This document shows, piece by piece, positions 8,873 through 18,073 of a DNA stretch of 64,000 nt. Source of the DNA: Caproiciproducens sp. NJN-50 (GTDB lineage Bacteria; Bacillota; Clostridia; Oscillospirales; Acutalibacteraceae); the NCBI RefSeq assembly GCF_004103755.1, contig NZ_CP035283.1:1054001-1118000 (forward strand), read 5' to 3'. The notes beneath the pieces were generated by a model. That model was not told the origin of the DNA and did not search any database. It saw nothing but the letters and a program-made list of their open reading frames with translations. Every line of letters begins with the position of its first letter. Position 1 is the first letter of the stretch. The translations under genes were made by a program, and so were the position numbers.

Positions 8873-11104
8873 ATGGAGAAAACAGAAAAGCGGCTCGGGG
8901 AAAAACTTCTTGAGGCCGGCTACATTACGGAAAAACAGCTTGAGGAAGCCGTCGCCATGCAGCAGCGTGACGGTGGGCTGATTGGCGACTGCCTGGTCCG
9001 GTACGGATATCTTTCTCCTTATCAGCTTTCCGATTTTATTTACCAGAACCAGTTTTCAAAGTTGGGAGAGCTGCTGATTCAGGACGGCAGGATCGACCGG
9101 GAGCAGCTGAGGCAGGCGCTGGAATACCAGAAACAGTACGGCGGAAGGATCGGGAGCATCTGTGTGCATCTCGGCTTTCTGACGGAGAAAGAGCTGGAGC
9201 AGACGCTGCGGGGGCACAGCCGCAGCAAGGGGAGGCTGGGCGAAATCCTGCTGCGTGACGGAGTCCTGACGCAGGAACAACTGGACAGGGCGATCGAGAT
9301 GCAGCAGAAGAGCGGCGGACAGCTTGGCGAAATTCTGCTGTTTCTGCATGCGATCGATCAGGAAACTCTCTGCCGGGAGCTCGCCAAGCAGTTCGAGCTT
9401 GGCCGTGTCGGGGAAGAGGTGGAGGTAGAAAAGGGGAAAAACCTGCCCTATGCGATGGCGAACCGATATCAGGCGATCGTTGTTTCCGAACGGGACGACA
9501 GGGATCTTCTCGCCGTGAGGAACCGCCTGGACGACAAGGCGGTCCGGGCGATCGAGGAATATCTGGGCAAGCCGGTGGAACAGGTTCTGGCGACGCCGGA
9601 GGAAATGAATCGTTGGTGGCAACAGCATTTTCAAAAAGTCCAGCGCCATAAAAGCATTTTCGACCTTTATGACACACAGCCGGAAAATTCCGCCATTGTG
9701 ACGTTCAGCACGCCTCAGCTGATCGTTCTGATTGCAGTCGGCATCCTCATATTGACGGGCTTTATTGTGGATTGGCTTTCCACTCTGTTTATTGTCAATC
9801 TGGTAGTCCAGATCGTATATGCCGTTATGACGTTTCTCAAACTGTATCTTGTCCTGAAGGGGGAAGATGAAGAATACCAGCTTCGGTTTTCGGACGAAGA
9901 GGTTGCCGGGATCGATGAAAAGGAACTGCCGGTCTACACCATCCTGGTTCCCGTCTATCACGAAGCTGCGGTGATCGAGACTCTGCTCAGGCACATCGCG
10001 GGAATGGATTATCCGAAATACAAGCTGGATGTGCGGATTCTGCTGGAAGAGGACGACCAGGAGACCATCGAAGCCGTTTCCTCGCTTCTGAAATCCGGCC
10101 GTCTGCCGATTGATTTTGTTCCGATCATAGTGCCGAAATCTCAGCCGCAGACAAAGCCGAAGGCCTGTAATTACGGGCTTTTGCAGGCGCGCGGCGAGTA
10201 TGTCGTCATCTACGATGCGGAGGACCGGCCGGAACCCGATCAGCTGAAAAAGGTGTTTCTGTCCTTTCAGACGCTGCCGCAGGAATTTGTGTGCGTACAG
10301 GCAAAACTAAACTATTACAACAGCGAGCAAAACTTTCTGACAAGGCTTTTTACACAGGAATACAGCATGTGGTTTGAAAACCTTCTGGTCGGCGTCATGT
10401 CAATGGACATTCCGGTTCCGCTCGGCGGCACCTCGAATCATTTCAAAATGAGCTTTCTGCGTGAGGTAGGGGGCTGGGACCCTTTCAATGTCACGGAGGA
10501 CGCGGACCTCGGGGTAAGGCTGTTCAAATTCCGGTACAAGACGGTGGTTCTGGACTCCCGCACGTGGGAGGAGGCGAATTCCACCGTCAGAGGCTGGATC
10601 CGGCAGCGTTCCCGGTGGATCAAGGGATATATGCAGACCTGGCTTGTGCATATGCGGCATCCGGTCAAACTGTACCGAGACCTCGGGCTGAGGGGCTACA
10701 TCGGATATCACGCGATGGTTCTCGGCACCCCCGCGCTTCCGCTCATCAATCCGCTCCTTTGGCTGATGATGATCCTCTGGTTCGCAACGAAAGCCTGGTG
10801 GATTCAGTACCTGTTTCCCGGATTTCTCTATTATATCGCCATGATTCAGCTCCTGTTCGGCAATTTCATGTTTACCTACATTAATCTGATCGGCATGTAT
10901 TCTGTGATTCGGGACTGCAACCTGAAAAACAAGCCGATCTTTTCCTACGCGCTGATTAAATATGCCCTCTTGACACCGGCTTACTGGGTCCTGATGAGCG
11001 TAGCGGCGTACAAGGCGCTGTTCCAGCTGCTGAAGAAACCCTTTTATTGGGAAAAGACGGTTCACGGGCTGGACGACGAGGAAGAAACGATGGATTCCGG
11101 CTGA
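8873..11104 (+). CDS. Processive GT2 polysaccharide synthase with three N-terminal MshEN (c-di-GMP-binding type) domains
   Basis: 743 residues. Residues 7-173 hold six copies of the MshEN half-motif (RLGxxLLxxGxLTxxQLxxAxxxQ pattern, starting near 7, 36, 63, 92, 121 and 150), that is three tandem GspE-N/MshEN domains, a family known to bind c-di-GMP. A membrane pair follows near 282-325. The cytosolic GT2 domain then shows YDAEDRPE (DxD-like), TEDADLGVRLF (TED) and RQRSRWIKGY (QxxRW), the BcsA-type processive signature. Further membrane segments lie at about 600-720. No C-terminal PilZ domain is seen. It starts 14 bp after the GT-C gene and precedes Dpm1-like and BcsB-like genes, so it is probably the polymerase of the locus. 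Ligand binding and product are inferred. Confidence 0.85.
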   Translation: MEKTEKRLGEKLLEAGYITEKQLEEAVAMQQRDGGLIGDCLVRYGYLSPYQLSDFIYQNQFSKLGELLIQDGRIDREQLRQALEYQKQYGGRIGSICVHLGFLTEKELEQTLRGHSRSKGRLGEILLRDGVLTQEQLDRAIEMQQKSGGQLGEILLFLHAIDQETLCRELAKQFELGRVGEEVEVEKGKNLPYAMANRYQAIVVSERDDRDLLAVRNRLDDKAVRAIEEYLGKPVEQVLATPEEMNRWWQQHFQKVQRHKSIFDLYDTQPENSAIVTFSTPQLIVLIAVGILILTGFIVDWLSTLFIVNLVVQIVYAVMTFLKLYLVLKGEDEEYQLRFSDEEVAGIDEKELPVYTILVPVYHEAAVIETLLRHIAGMDYPKYKLDVRILLEEDDQETIEAVSSLLKSGRLPIDFVPIIVPKSQPQTKPKACNYGLLQARGEYVVIYDAEDRPEPDQLKKVFLSFQTLPQEFVCVQAKLNYYNSEQNFLTRLFTQEYSMWFENLLVGVMSMDIPVPLGGTSNHFKMSFLREVGGWDPFNVTEDADLGVRLFKFRYKTVVLDSRTWEEANSTVRGWIRQRSRWIKGYMQTWLVHMRHPVKLYRDLGLRGYIGYHAMVLGTPALPLINPLLWLMMILWFATKAWWIQYLFPGFLYYIAMIQLLFGNFMFTYINLIGMYSVIRDCNLKNKPIFSYALIKYALLTPAYWVLMSVAAYKALFQLLKKPFYWEKTVHGLDDEEETMDSG

Positions 11105-11150
11105 GGCAGCTTGAGGATTTTTGAAAAGAGGGGAAAGGGGAGAAAAAAGC

Positions 11151-11945
11151 GTGCGGATTTCCGTTGTTGTGCCGGTCCGCAATGAGGCGGAGAATATCGC
11201 TCCGTTGCTGAGTGAGATCTCCAAAGCGCTCGAGGGTATTTCTTTTGAAGTTATTTTTGTAGATGACAGCACGGACGGTACACCCGAAATCATCCAAAAA
11301 GAGGCGATGCGGAGCCGGGCGCCCGTGCGAATGGAACACAGGGAGGGACAAAGCGGCCTTTCTTCCGCCGTGCTGCGGGGATTCGAACTGGCCGAGGGCG
11401 ATTTTGTCGCCGTGATGGACGCCGATCTGCAACACCCTCCCACAATGCTGCGGAGCATGTACTGTGCCATGCTTCACGGCGCCGATCTCTGCCTGCCCAG
11501 CAGGCGGATACCCGGCGGAGGGGACCCTGGGCTTAAGGGCTCTCGAAAGTTTGTCTCCTCGACGGCGGCATGGATGGGAAAGGTCATGGTCGCCAGGCTC
11601 CGCCCGCTTTCGGACCCGACCGGCGGGCTGTTCATGGTAAGAAGGCCGCTGCTGGAAGGGGCGGGGTTGAAGCCGATTGGCTGGAAGATCCTGGCGGAAG
11701 TCGCCGCAGTTTGCCCCTGTGAAAAAATCATAGAAATTCCGTATGTGTTTCAGAAACGGAACAGCGGAACGTCGAAAATATCACTGAAGGTCACGCTGGA
11801 ATATATCGGGCAGCTGGTTTCACTCCTGACAAGAGCGCGGAAAGGCGGCCGATTCAGGGTGGAACGCTGGTCGGAACAACAAGTTACTGAAAGTCTGGAG
11901 GAGTTGAAAGGTGCGCAAAATAGTGAAGAAGAGGTCTCACGTTAA
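11151..11945 (+). CDS. Dpm1-like polyprenyl-phosphate glycosyltransferase (GT2)
   Basis: A soluble, single-domain GT2 protein of about 264 residues. It opens with VRISVVVPVRNEAENIAPLL, has VIFVDDSTDGTPEII, then the metal-binding DADLQHPP, as in dolichol/undecaprenyl-phosphate mannose or glucose synthases. No C-terminal membrane anchor or GtrA domain is present. A GTG at 11151 with AAAGGGGAG 8 nt before it is preferred over a TTG at 11121. The 3' end overlaps the BcsB-like gene by 35 bp, which implies translational coupling. Expected role: load a sugar from a nucleotide donor onto polyprenyl phosphate for the neighbouring GT-C enzymes. The sugar is not determined by sequence. Confidence 0.8.
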   Translation: MRISVVVPVRNEAENIAPLLSEISKALEGISFEVIFVDDSTDGTPEIIQKEAMRSRAPVRMEHREGQSGLSSAVLRGFELAEGDFVAVMDADLQHPPTMLRSMYCAMLHGADLCLPSRRIPGGGDPGLKGSRKFVSSTAAWMGKVMVARLRPLSDPTGGLFMVRRPLLEGAGLKPIGWKILAEVAAVCPCEKIIEIPYVFQKRNSGTSKISLKVTLEYIGQLVSLLTRARKGGRFRVERWSEQQVTESLEELKGAQNSEEEVSR

Positions 11946-14325
11946 AATCCTGGTTGCTCTATTTCTGTTGTTTTCGGTTCTGGCCGCCGGGCCCGCGCAG
12001 GATGTTTTTGCGGCGTCCCAGGAGCCACTGAAATCGGCTTCTTCCATGTCCGAGGCGGACCGGCAGGCGGCGGCTCAGAAACAGGAGCAGGAACGCCTGA
12101 CTACGGCTGCGGACGCTGCAAAACGGAAAGCGGATCAGCTTGTTGCCGAGGGAAAACTGAATCGTCTGAACAGCGACTATGTCGATGTTCAACTCTTTGC
12201 ACAAACCGTACACCTGAGCATGCCGAAAAACACGGCTTCCTTCTGGTTTAGCATTCCGAAGGGGACGTCGTTAAAAGACGGCTGTTCGCTGAATCTTGAC
12301 GTCACGATTTCCACCACGCTGATCGATAACCGTTCCAGTATCTCTCTGGCGGTCAACGGTACAACGCTTGAGACAAAATGGATTTATGACGTCGTGAAAA
12401 ACCAGACCGCATGGTGGAAGGTAAATGTGCCCGTCAGCCTGCTGAAGACGGACGGCAGCGCCAACGATCTGACGATTACCACGACGCAGCGCTCCATTGA
12501 GGGCGACTGCGCGGACATCGACAATCCTTCGAACTGGGTAAGATTCGACCCGGACTCCTACTTACATCTTGCCGTCGGGAGCTATGCGGAACCGTCCCTC
12601 GGGAATCTCTACTCTTATTTCTACGACAATCTGGACGACAGCAACGGCATTCAGAACGAATTCATTCTTCCGCGGTCCCCGGATGCTGCCGTGATTTCAA
12701 AGATGCTCAAGGTTTCTTCCGCGATCGGTGCAAACAGCCGGTGGAAAAATCTTCTGAATTTCAAGGTGTCGGAATTATCTCCGTCCGACTCGTCGATCCG
12801 TAATAAAATCTATCTCGGCCTGGTGCAGAATTGGACGGGGAACGGGAATCTGACTCTGCCGGGCGCGCTTGCCGAGGAGGAGGGCTTTCTTTCGGTCAAA
12901 GGAAACAGCGCGCTGATTACCGGGCGAAGTGAGACCGGACTGCAGAAAGCAGCGGATTTTTTCTCGGGTTCCGCTTATCTCAACAGGATTGATGCAAAAA
13001 GCCTGGTTGTCAAATCGGAGATTCCGAATTCCTCCGTGCAGCTCAAACCGAACGACACCGGCTACTATACGCTGAAAGATTTCGGCTACAGCGACATCAA
13101 TCTGGCCGGGGCGTTCCATCAGAGTACGACTTTGACGCTGACGCAGCCAAGCGGGGTGAAAAGCGGAACGGCCTCTTATGTCAACGTGAAATTCCGCCAT
13201 TCAAAGGCTCTTTCCACCGATGCGTCGTTGCTGACGGTCTACCTGAACGACGTGGCCTACGGCAGCGCCAGACTCAACAGCTCAAATGCGGACGGAGGCT
13301 CGATCAAGATCAAGATTCCGGACGATGTGCTGCAGCAGGAAGCAATCAGCTTGAAAATCGACGTCTACAACTACCTCGGGAAGATCGACTGTTCAAAGGA
13401 TTGGTACGACACGGCCTGGACGGTGATCGACAAGGCCAGCGAGGTCTATTTTGAACCTGGCAACAACGGTGTTGCGCCGACGCTTGCCAATTTCCCGACC
13501 TTCAGCATGTTTACAACGGATGACGCAACGGGAATCATGATGATTGCGCCGGGATATTCCAATACGGAAATGCTTTCTCTCATGAGCCTGCTCTCCGGAA
13601 AAGCCGGACAGAACAGCGGAAACGTATTCAATTTTTCGGTAAGTGATTCTTTCGACAAGCTGACCGACCAGGATCGGAAGAAAAATATGATTCTCGTCGG
13701 TTCCTACGATCAGCTGAAACTGCCTCAGGAGGTCTCCTCGGCACTGGGCGTGGCGCCCGAAGGGGGAGACACGTTCCGAATCTCCAAAGATCTGCCCATT
13801 ACCCCGGAAACGCTTCAGAACAAGACTTTGATCCAGGTAATCCGCTCCCCCTGGAACTTTTACAAGAAAATTTATGTTGTCACATATGACAAATCCATGC
13901 AGAAAAACCTGATCGCATTTTTGAGTGACAAAACGCTTTCCGGTCAGCTTTCTGATGAGATCAGCGTAGTCAATGCGGACGGCGAAGTAACGAGCTACCC
14001 GCTTGGTGCCGATACGGGCGTGTCCTCAGGGGTCCCGCTTTCCTGGGAGCGGGCGAAATATCTGGTCGAAAAGTGGACCGGGATCCCACTCTGGGCCATG
14101 GCCGTTATCCTTCTGCTTGTCGTGATCTGCCTGATCCTTTTGATCCGGCTGTCCAGAAATAAAAAGCGGTTTCAGAAAAATGCGGAGAAAATGCGCAAGA
14201 GCATTGAGAAGGATTCGTCCGCGGAGGACGTGTCAGCTCCCCCTGCGGACCGCTTGCCGGACCTTCCGGATGCACCGGCAGAGGAACAGGAAAAGGGGAA
14301 AAAGGGCCCGAACCATTTTAGATGA
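11911..14325 (+). CDS. BcsB-like membrane-anchored polysaccharide synthase subunit
   Basis: 804 residues. A signal peptide (KILVALFLLFSVLAAGPAQ) is followed by an Ala/Gln-rich helical stretch. A large extracytoplasmic region then shows the BcsB pattern of alternating carbohydrate-binding-like beta modules and flavodoxin-like modules. One transmembrane helix (LWAMAVILLLVVICLILLI, about residues 728-748) precedes a short basic/acidic cytosolic tail. In cellulose systems BcsB guides the nascent chain and its membrane anchor activates BcsA. Start: GTG at 11911 with GGAGG 8 nt upstream. It is directly downstream of the MshEN-GT2 synthase and Dpm1-like gene. It is assigned to the BcsB family by architecture and sequence feel; the polymer need not be cellulose. 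Confidence 0.78.
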   Translation: MRKIVKKRSHVKILVALFLLFSVLAAGPAQDVFAASQEPLKSASSMSEADRQAAAQKQEQERLTTAADAAKRKADQLVAEGKLNRLNSDYVDVQLFAQTVHLSMPKNTASFWFSIPKGTSLKDGCSLNLDVTISTTLIDNRSSISLAVNGTTLETKWIYDVVKNQTAWWKVNVPVSLLKTDGSANDLTITTTQRSIEGDCADIDNPSNWVRFDPDSYLHLAVGSYAEPSLGNLYSYFYDNLDDSNGIQNEFILPRSPDAAVISKMLKVSSAIGANSRWKNLLNFKVSELSPSDSSIRNKIYLGLVQNWTGNGNLTLPGALAEEEGFLSVKGNSALITGRSETGLQKAADFFSGSAYLNRIDAKSLVVKSEIPNSSVQLKPNDTGYYTLKDFGYSDINLAGAFHQSTTLTLTQPSGVKSGTASYVNVKFRHSKALSTDASLLTVYLNDVAYGSARLNSSNADGGSIKIKIPDDVLQQEAISLKIDVYNYLGKIDCSKDWYDTAWTVIDKASEVYFEPGNNGVAPTLANFPTFSMFTTDDATGIMMIAPGYSNTEMLSLMSLLSGKAGQNSGNVFNFSVSDSFDKLTDQDRKKNMILVGSYDQLKLPQEVSSALGVAPEGGDTFRISKDLPITPETLQNKTLIQVIRSPWNFYKKIYVVTYDKSMQKNLIAFLSDKTLSGQLSDEISVVNADGEVTSYPLGADTGVSSGVPLSWERAKYLVEKWTGIPLWAMAVILLLVVICLILLIRLSRNKKRFQKNAEKMRKSIEKDSSAEDVSAPPADRLPDLPDAPAEEQEKGKKGPNHFR

Positions 14326-14361
14326 TGAGACCCGAATATGAGAACAGATAGGGGAGAGATG

Positions 14362-15648
14362 ATGTATACCGTCCTGCTTTCCGGCGGTTCCGGGAAAAGG
14401 CTGTGGCCCATTTCCGGTCCTATGCGGTCCAAACAATATTTGATGTTTCTGAAAGACAGCCGGACCGGCGAACCCTGTTCGATGGTCCAGCGCGTATGGG
14501 CCCAGCTTGAAAAGGCAAATCTTGCAGGGAACTGTATCGTTTGCGCGGACAGAACGCAGAAAGAGCTTCTCCGCAAACAGCTTGGCGGCGTCCGGATTTC
14601 GGAGGAGCCGGAGGGGCGCGACACCTTTCCTGCGGTGGCTCTTTCCTGCGCGTACCTGAAAAGCAGGCTGCACGCGAAAGACGACGACATCGCCTGCATT
14701 TTGCCAGTCGACCCATATGCGGAGCAGGCGTTTTTCGAGTCCCTGAAACTCCTGCCGTCCGTGCTGGAAAGCAGCGGCGCTTCCATTGTGCTGATGGGCG
14801 TAAGGCCCTCCTCCCCCTCCGGCAAATACGGCTATATCGTCCCGCTGCTGTATGGGGACGGGTATTTCCGTGTACGGTGTTTTCAGGAAAAACCGGGGGA
14901 GGAACAGGCCCGGGATCTGATTGCGCGGGGGGCGCTCTGGAACTGCGGCGTGTTCTGCCTGAAGATAGGAACGGTCCTGAAAAAGCTCGCCGGATTGGGT
15001 CTGCCCGGGGATTACGACGAGTTGTACCGGGTATACGAAAAGCTGCCCGCCGTCAGCTTCGATTATGAGATTTTGGAAAAATCAAAGGATCTTGTGGCGG
15101 TGCCGTTCGACGGTATGTGGAAGGACCTCGGCACATGGGGCGCCTTCGCTGAAATCATGGAACAGCCTGCGCGGGGAGAGTGTTTCATCGATTCCTCCTG
15201 CAGCGGGGCGCGGGTCGTCAACGAAACGCAAATCCCCGTGGTGGCGCTCGGCCTGAAAGATCAGATGGTGGTCGCAAGCTATGACGGGATTCTGGTGACG
15301 GACAAAAACCACAGTTCGCGTCTCAAGCAGATTGTTTCCAACCTGCCGCCCCGGCCCGGACTGGAAGAGAGTTACTGGGGAGCCGCTGTGGTGCTGGACT
15401 ACCGACCCGGAGAAAACGGTTACCTGGTTCGCCGGGTTCGAGTGCATGCAGGACAGAAATTCGGACCCAAATGCCGGGAAGGGCTGGGCGAAGTCTGGAC
15501 GGTTCTTTCAGGAAGCGGAAGATTGGTATGCGGTGAAACGGAACGGAGGCTGCGGGCCGGCGATGCCGTACCGCTCTGCGGGGAGGAGCCGTATTCCCTG
15601 TCTGCGGACACGGAGCTCCTGTTTCTTCAGGCTCGGACCGGCGGTTGA
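14362..15648 (+). CDS. manC: Mannose-1-phosphate guanylyltransferase (ManC-like) with C-terminal cupin
   Basis: Makes GDP-mannose from mannose 1-phosphate and GTP. The N-terminal nucleotidyltransferase shows LLSGGSGKRLWPISGP with KQYL, then GRDTFPAVALS, LPVDPYAEQ, GKYGYI, FQEKPGEEQA, ALWNCGVF, and WKDLGTWGAFAE. A cupin-like C-terminal domain (about 350-425: VRVHAGQKFGPK, EVWTVLSGSGRL) matches the PMI-type domain of bifunctional ManC/AlgA proteins, but the substitutions make isomerase activity uncertain. Two adjacent ATGs (14359, 14362) fit; the second has the better spacing from GGGGAG. It is the last gene of the polysaccharide locus and points to mannose or a GDP-mannose-derived sugar in the product. 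Confidence 0.82.
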   Translation: MYTVLLSGGSGKRLWPISGPMRSKQYLMFLKDSRTGEPCSMVQRVWAQLEKANLAGNCIVCADRTQKELLRKQLGGVRISEEPEGRDTFPAVALSCAYLKSRLHAKDDDIACILPVDPYAEQAFFESLKLLPSVLESSGASIVLMGVRPSSPSGKYGYIVPLLYGDGYFRVRCFQEKPGEEQARDLIARGALWNCGVFCLKIGTVLKKLAGLGLPGDYDELYRVYEKLPAVSFDYEILEKSKDLVAVPFDGMWKDLGTWGAFAEIMEQPARGECFIDSSCSGARVVNETQIPVVALGLKDQMVVASYDGILVTDKNHSSRLKQIVSNLPPRPGLEESYWGAAVVLDYRPGENGYLVRRVRVHAGQKFGPKCREGLGEVWTVLSGSGRLVCGETERRLRAGDAVPLCGEEPYSLSADTELLFLQARTGG

Positions 15649-15728
15649 CGAATAGTATGGAATGCGGAAAATAGGTGGTTCCAATTTTGGATACGATTTT
15701 ATATTTGAAGCGTATACAGAGCAGTATC

Positions 15729-15769
15729 GCCTTAGGCAGCAGAAGATGGCTGTCTAAGGCAGTCTTTTT
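15729..15769 (+). terminator. Terminator closing the polysaccharide locus
   Basis: 12-bp stem with one G-T pair (15729-15740 with 15749-15760), then AGTCTTTTTG. Confidence 0.85.
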
Positions 15770-16020
15770 GTCTATATCAAAAACAGCGTAAAAATAGTTC
15801 TTTGAGGGCAGTCTGAAAAAGCCGATGCTTTGGCGGCTGGAGCATGAAAAGTAAAATGTGGCGGAGAGAAAAGCGGGGATCAAACAGAAATCGACAGGCG
15901 GACTGTGCTAAGATAAAAACAGATTCGCTGTTACAAAAAATAATCAGGGAATTTTATAACAAAACAAACAAAAAAATAAAAAAATATATAAAAATAACTT
16001 TAATAATTACCAAATGCAAC
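15770..16020. other. AT-rich intergenic stretch before the glycogen operon
   Basis: No supported gene. The 3' part (about 15945-16020) is strongly A/T-rich with A tracts just upstream of the glgB promoter and could act as an UP element. Confidence 0.4.
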
Positions 16021-16048
16021 TTGATATTTTTCCGGATTGTGTTATGAT
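16021..16048 (+). promoter_or_regulatory. Promoter of the glycogen operon
   Basis: TTGATA, 16-bp spacer, TATGAT, 30 bp upstream of the glgB start and preceded by A tracts. Confidence 0.7.
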
Positions 16049-16077
16049 AAAGACAAAAGTAAAGGGGGCCAAGCACC

Positions 16078-18072
16078 ATGCAGAAGACAAAGATGCAGGA
16101 AGGCATGGACCCGTCTCTGACTGGGTTCCTGGAAGGGACAAACTTCAGAGTTTTTGATTACATGGGGGTGCATCAGTCCAGCCGCGGCGGCCGGAAAGGG
16201 ATGCTGTGCCGCGTTTGGGCGCCGAATGCGATGGAAGTCTCCATTGTCGGTGATTTCGACCGCTGGCAGTCCGGGCACGATCCGATGGAGCCTGTCGGCG
16301 GGGGAGTGTGGGAGTGCTTCCTGACCGGGGTGTGGAATCGGTTCGATTCCTATAAGTTCTGCATTGTCACATCGGACGGCCGGAAGCTTTACAAAAGCGA
16401 TCCCTATGCGTATCATTTCGAGTCCGGGGAAGGCAAAGCTTCCAAATATTACGATATCGAGGGATTTCCATGGAAAGACGGCGCATGGATGCGGCACAAA
16501 ACGGCAAAACCGCATTACGAACAGCCCGTCAATGTCTATGAAATCCATCCGGGCTCCTGGAAGAGAAACGCTGCGGGCGGGGTCCTTTCCTATGACGAGC
16601 TGGCGGACAAGCTGGTGCCTTACCTGAAGAATATGGGCTACACGCATGTGGAGCTTATGCCGGTGACCGAGTATCCCTTTGAAGGTTCGTGGGGATATCA
16701 GGTGACCGGGTATTTTGCTCCGACCTGCCGGTACGGAGAGCCGAAGCAGTTCATGAGCTTTGTGGAAAAATGCCACGAGGCCGGCATCGGGGTGATCCTT
16801 GACTGGGTTCCCGGCCATTTCCCGAAGGATGAATTCGGGCTGGCGCGGTTCGACGGGACGCCCTGTTATGAATATGCGGATCCCCGAAAGGGAGAACATA
16901 AGGATTGGGGGACTCTTGTCTTTGACTATGGCCGCAGGGAGGTCGTCAGTTTCCTGATTTCGAGCGCGGTTTTCTGGCTGGAGAAATATCATGTAGACGG
17001 CATCCGGGTGGACGCGGTCGCGTCAATGCTTTATCTGGACTACAGCCGGAAAGAGGGGGAATGGATCCCGAACCAAAACGGAGGAAGGGAAAATCTGGAG
17101 GCCGTCGCATTCCTGCAAAAGCTGAATGAAGTCGTATTCGCCCTGTTTCCCAGCGTGATGATGATTGCGGAGGAATCGACCGCGTGGCCGATGGTATCCA
17201 GGCCGACCTACTCCGGAGGCCTCGGCTTCAACTACAAATGGAACATGGGCTGGATGAACGACATGCTGCACTACCTCACGCTGGATCCGGTTTACCGCCC
17301 TTTCAATCATGATAATCTCACATTCTCTTTTTTCTACGCTTTTTCGGAGAACTTTATTCTCCCTGTTTCCCACGACGAAGTCGTGCATGGGAAAAAGTCT
17401 CTGATTGAGAAGATGCCCGGGTCCTATGAACAGAAATTCGCGGGAGTGCGGGCGTTCCTGTGCTACATGATGGCGCACCCCGGCAAAAAGCTGATTTTCA
17501 TGGGGACCGAGTTCAGCCAGTTCATTGAGTGGAACTATAAGCAGCAGTTGGACTGGGTGCTGCTGGATTACGAGCAGCACCGCAGGCAGCAGAATTTTTT
17601 TCGGGATCTGAACCATTTTTATCTGAATACGCCCGCCCTTTGGGAAATAGATTTTTCCTGGGAGGGTTTTTCGTGGATTTCCAATGACGACTACACGCAG
17701 AGCGTGATCGCGTTCCGCAGGATCGACAAATCGGGAAAGGAACTGATTGCGGTCTGCAATTTTCAGCCGGTCCGGCGGGACGATTACTGCATCGGCGCAC
17801 CGGTTCCCGGCGTTTACGAGGAAGTGTTTTCCTCCGACGCGCTCAAGTACGGAGGCAGCGGCATCAGCAACGGTTCCTCCATCAGGAGCGTGAAAACGCC
17901 GATGCACGGCTGCGAGCAGTCGATCAGCCTGACGCTGCCGCCGCTTTCCGTCATTTATCTGAAATGCAAGCGGCGCAGAGCGAAATCCTCAAGCGGCTCA
18001 TCCGGTCCGCTTGAGAGCGGGGGAAATCGGAAAACCGGCGGGTCTACGGCCGGAATCAAGGAGGAGAACTGA
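16078..18072 (+). CDS. glgB: 1,4-alpha-glucan branching enzyme
   Basis: Introduces alpha-1,6 branches in glycogen. 664 residues. An N-terminal CBM48-like module (RVWAPNAMEVSIVGDFDRW) is followed by the GH13 barrel with VELMPVTEYPFEGSWGYQ, GIRVDAVASMLYLDY (nucleophile Asp), MMIAEESTAWP (acid/base Glu) and LPVSHDEVVHGKKS, then a C-terminal beta domain with a Ser-rich tail. AAAGGGGG precedes the ATG. It is first in glgB-glgC-glgD-glgA; the next gene starts 1 bp after its stop, and glgB carries the glgC ribosome binding site in its 3' end. Confidence 0.96.
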   Translation: MQKTKMQEGMDPSLTGFLEGTNFRVFDYMGVHQSSRGGRKGMLCRVWAPNAMEVSIVGDFDRWQSGHDPMEPVGGGVWECFLTGVWNRFDSYKFCIVTSDGRKLYKSDPYAYHFESGEGKASKYYDIEGFPWKDGAWMRHKTAKPHYEQPVNVYEIHPGSWKRNAAGGVLSYDELADKLVPYLKNMGYTHVELMPVTEYPFEGSWGYQVTGYFAPTCRYGEPKQFMSFVEKCHEAGIGVILDWVPGHFPKDEFGLARFDGTPCYEYADPRKGEHKDWGTLVFDYGRREVVSFLISSAVFWLEKYHVDGIRVDAVASMLYLDYSRKEGEWIPNQNGGRENLEAVAFLQKLNEVVFALFPSVMMIAEESTAWPMVSRPTYSGGLGFNYKWNMGWMNDMLHYLTLDPVYRPFNHDNLTFSFFYAFSENFILPVSHDEVVHGKKSLIEKMPGSYEQKFAGVRAFLCYMMAHPGKKLIFMGTEFSQFIEWNYKQQLDWVLLDYEQHRRQQNFFRDLNHFYLNTPALWEIDFSWEGFSWISNDDYTQSVIAFRRIDKSGKELIAVCNFQPVRRDDYCIGAPVPGVYEEVFSSDALKYGGSGISNGSSIRSVKTPMHGCEQSISLTLPPLSVIYLKCKRRRAKSSSGSSGPLESGGNRKTGGSTAGIKEEN

Positions 18073-18073
18073 C

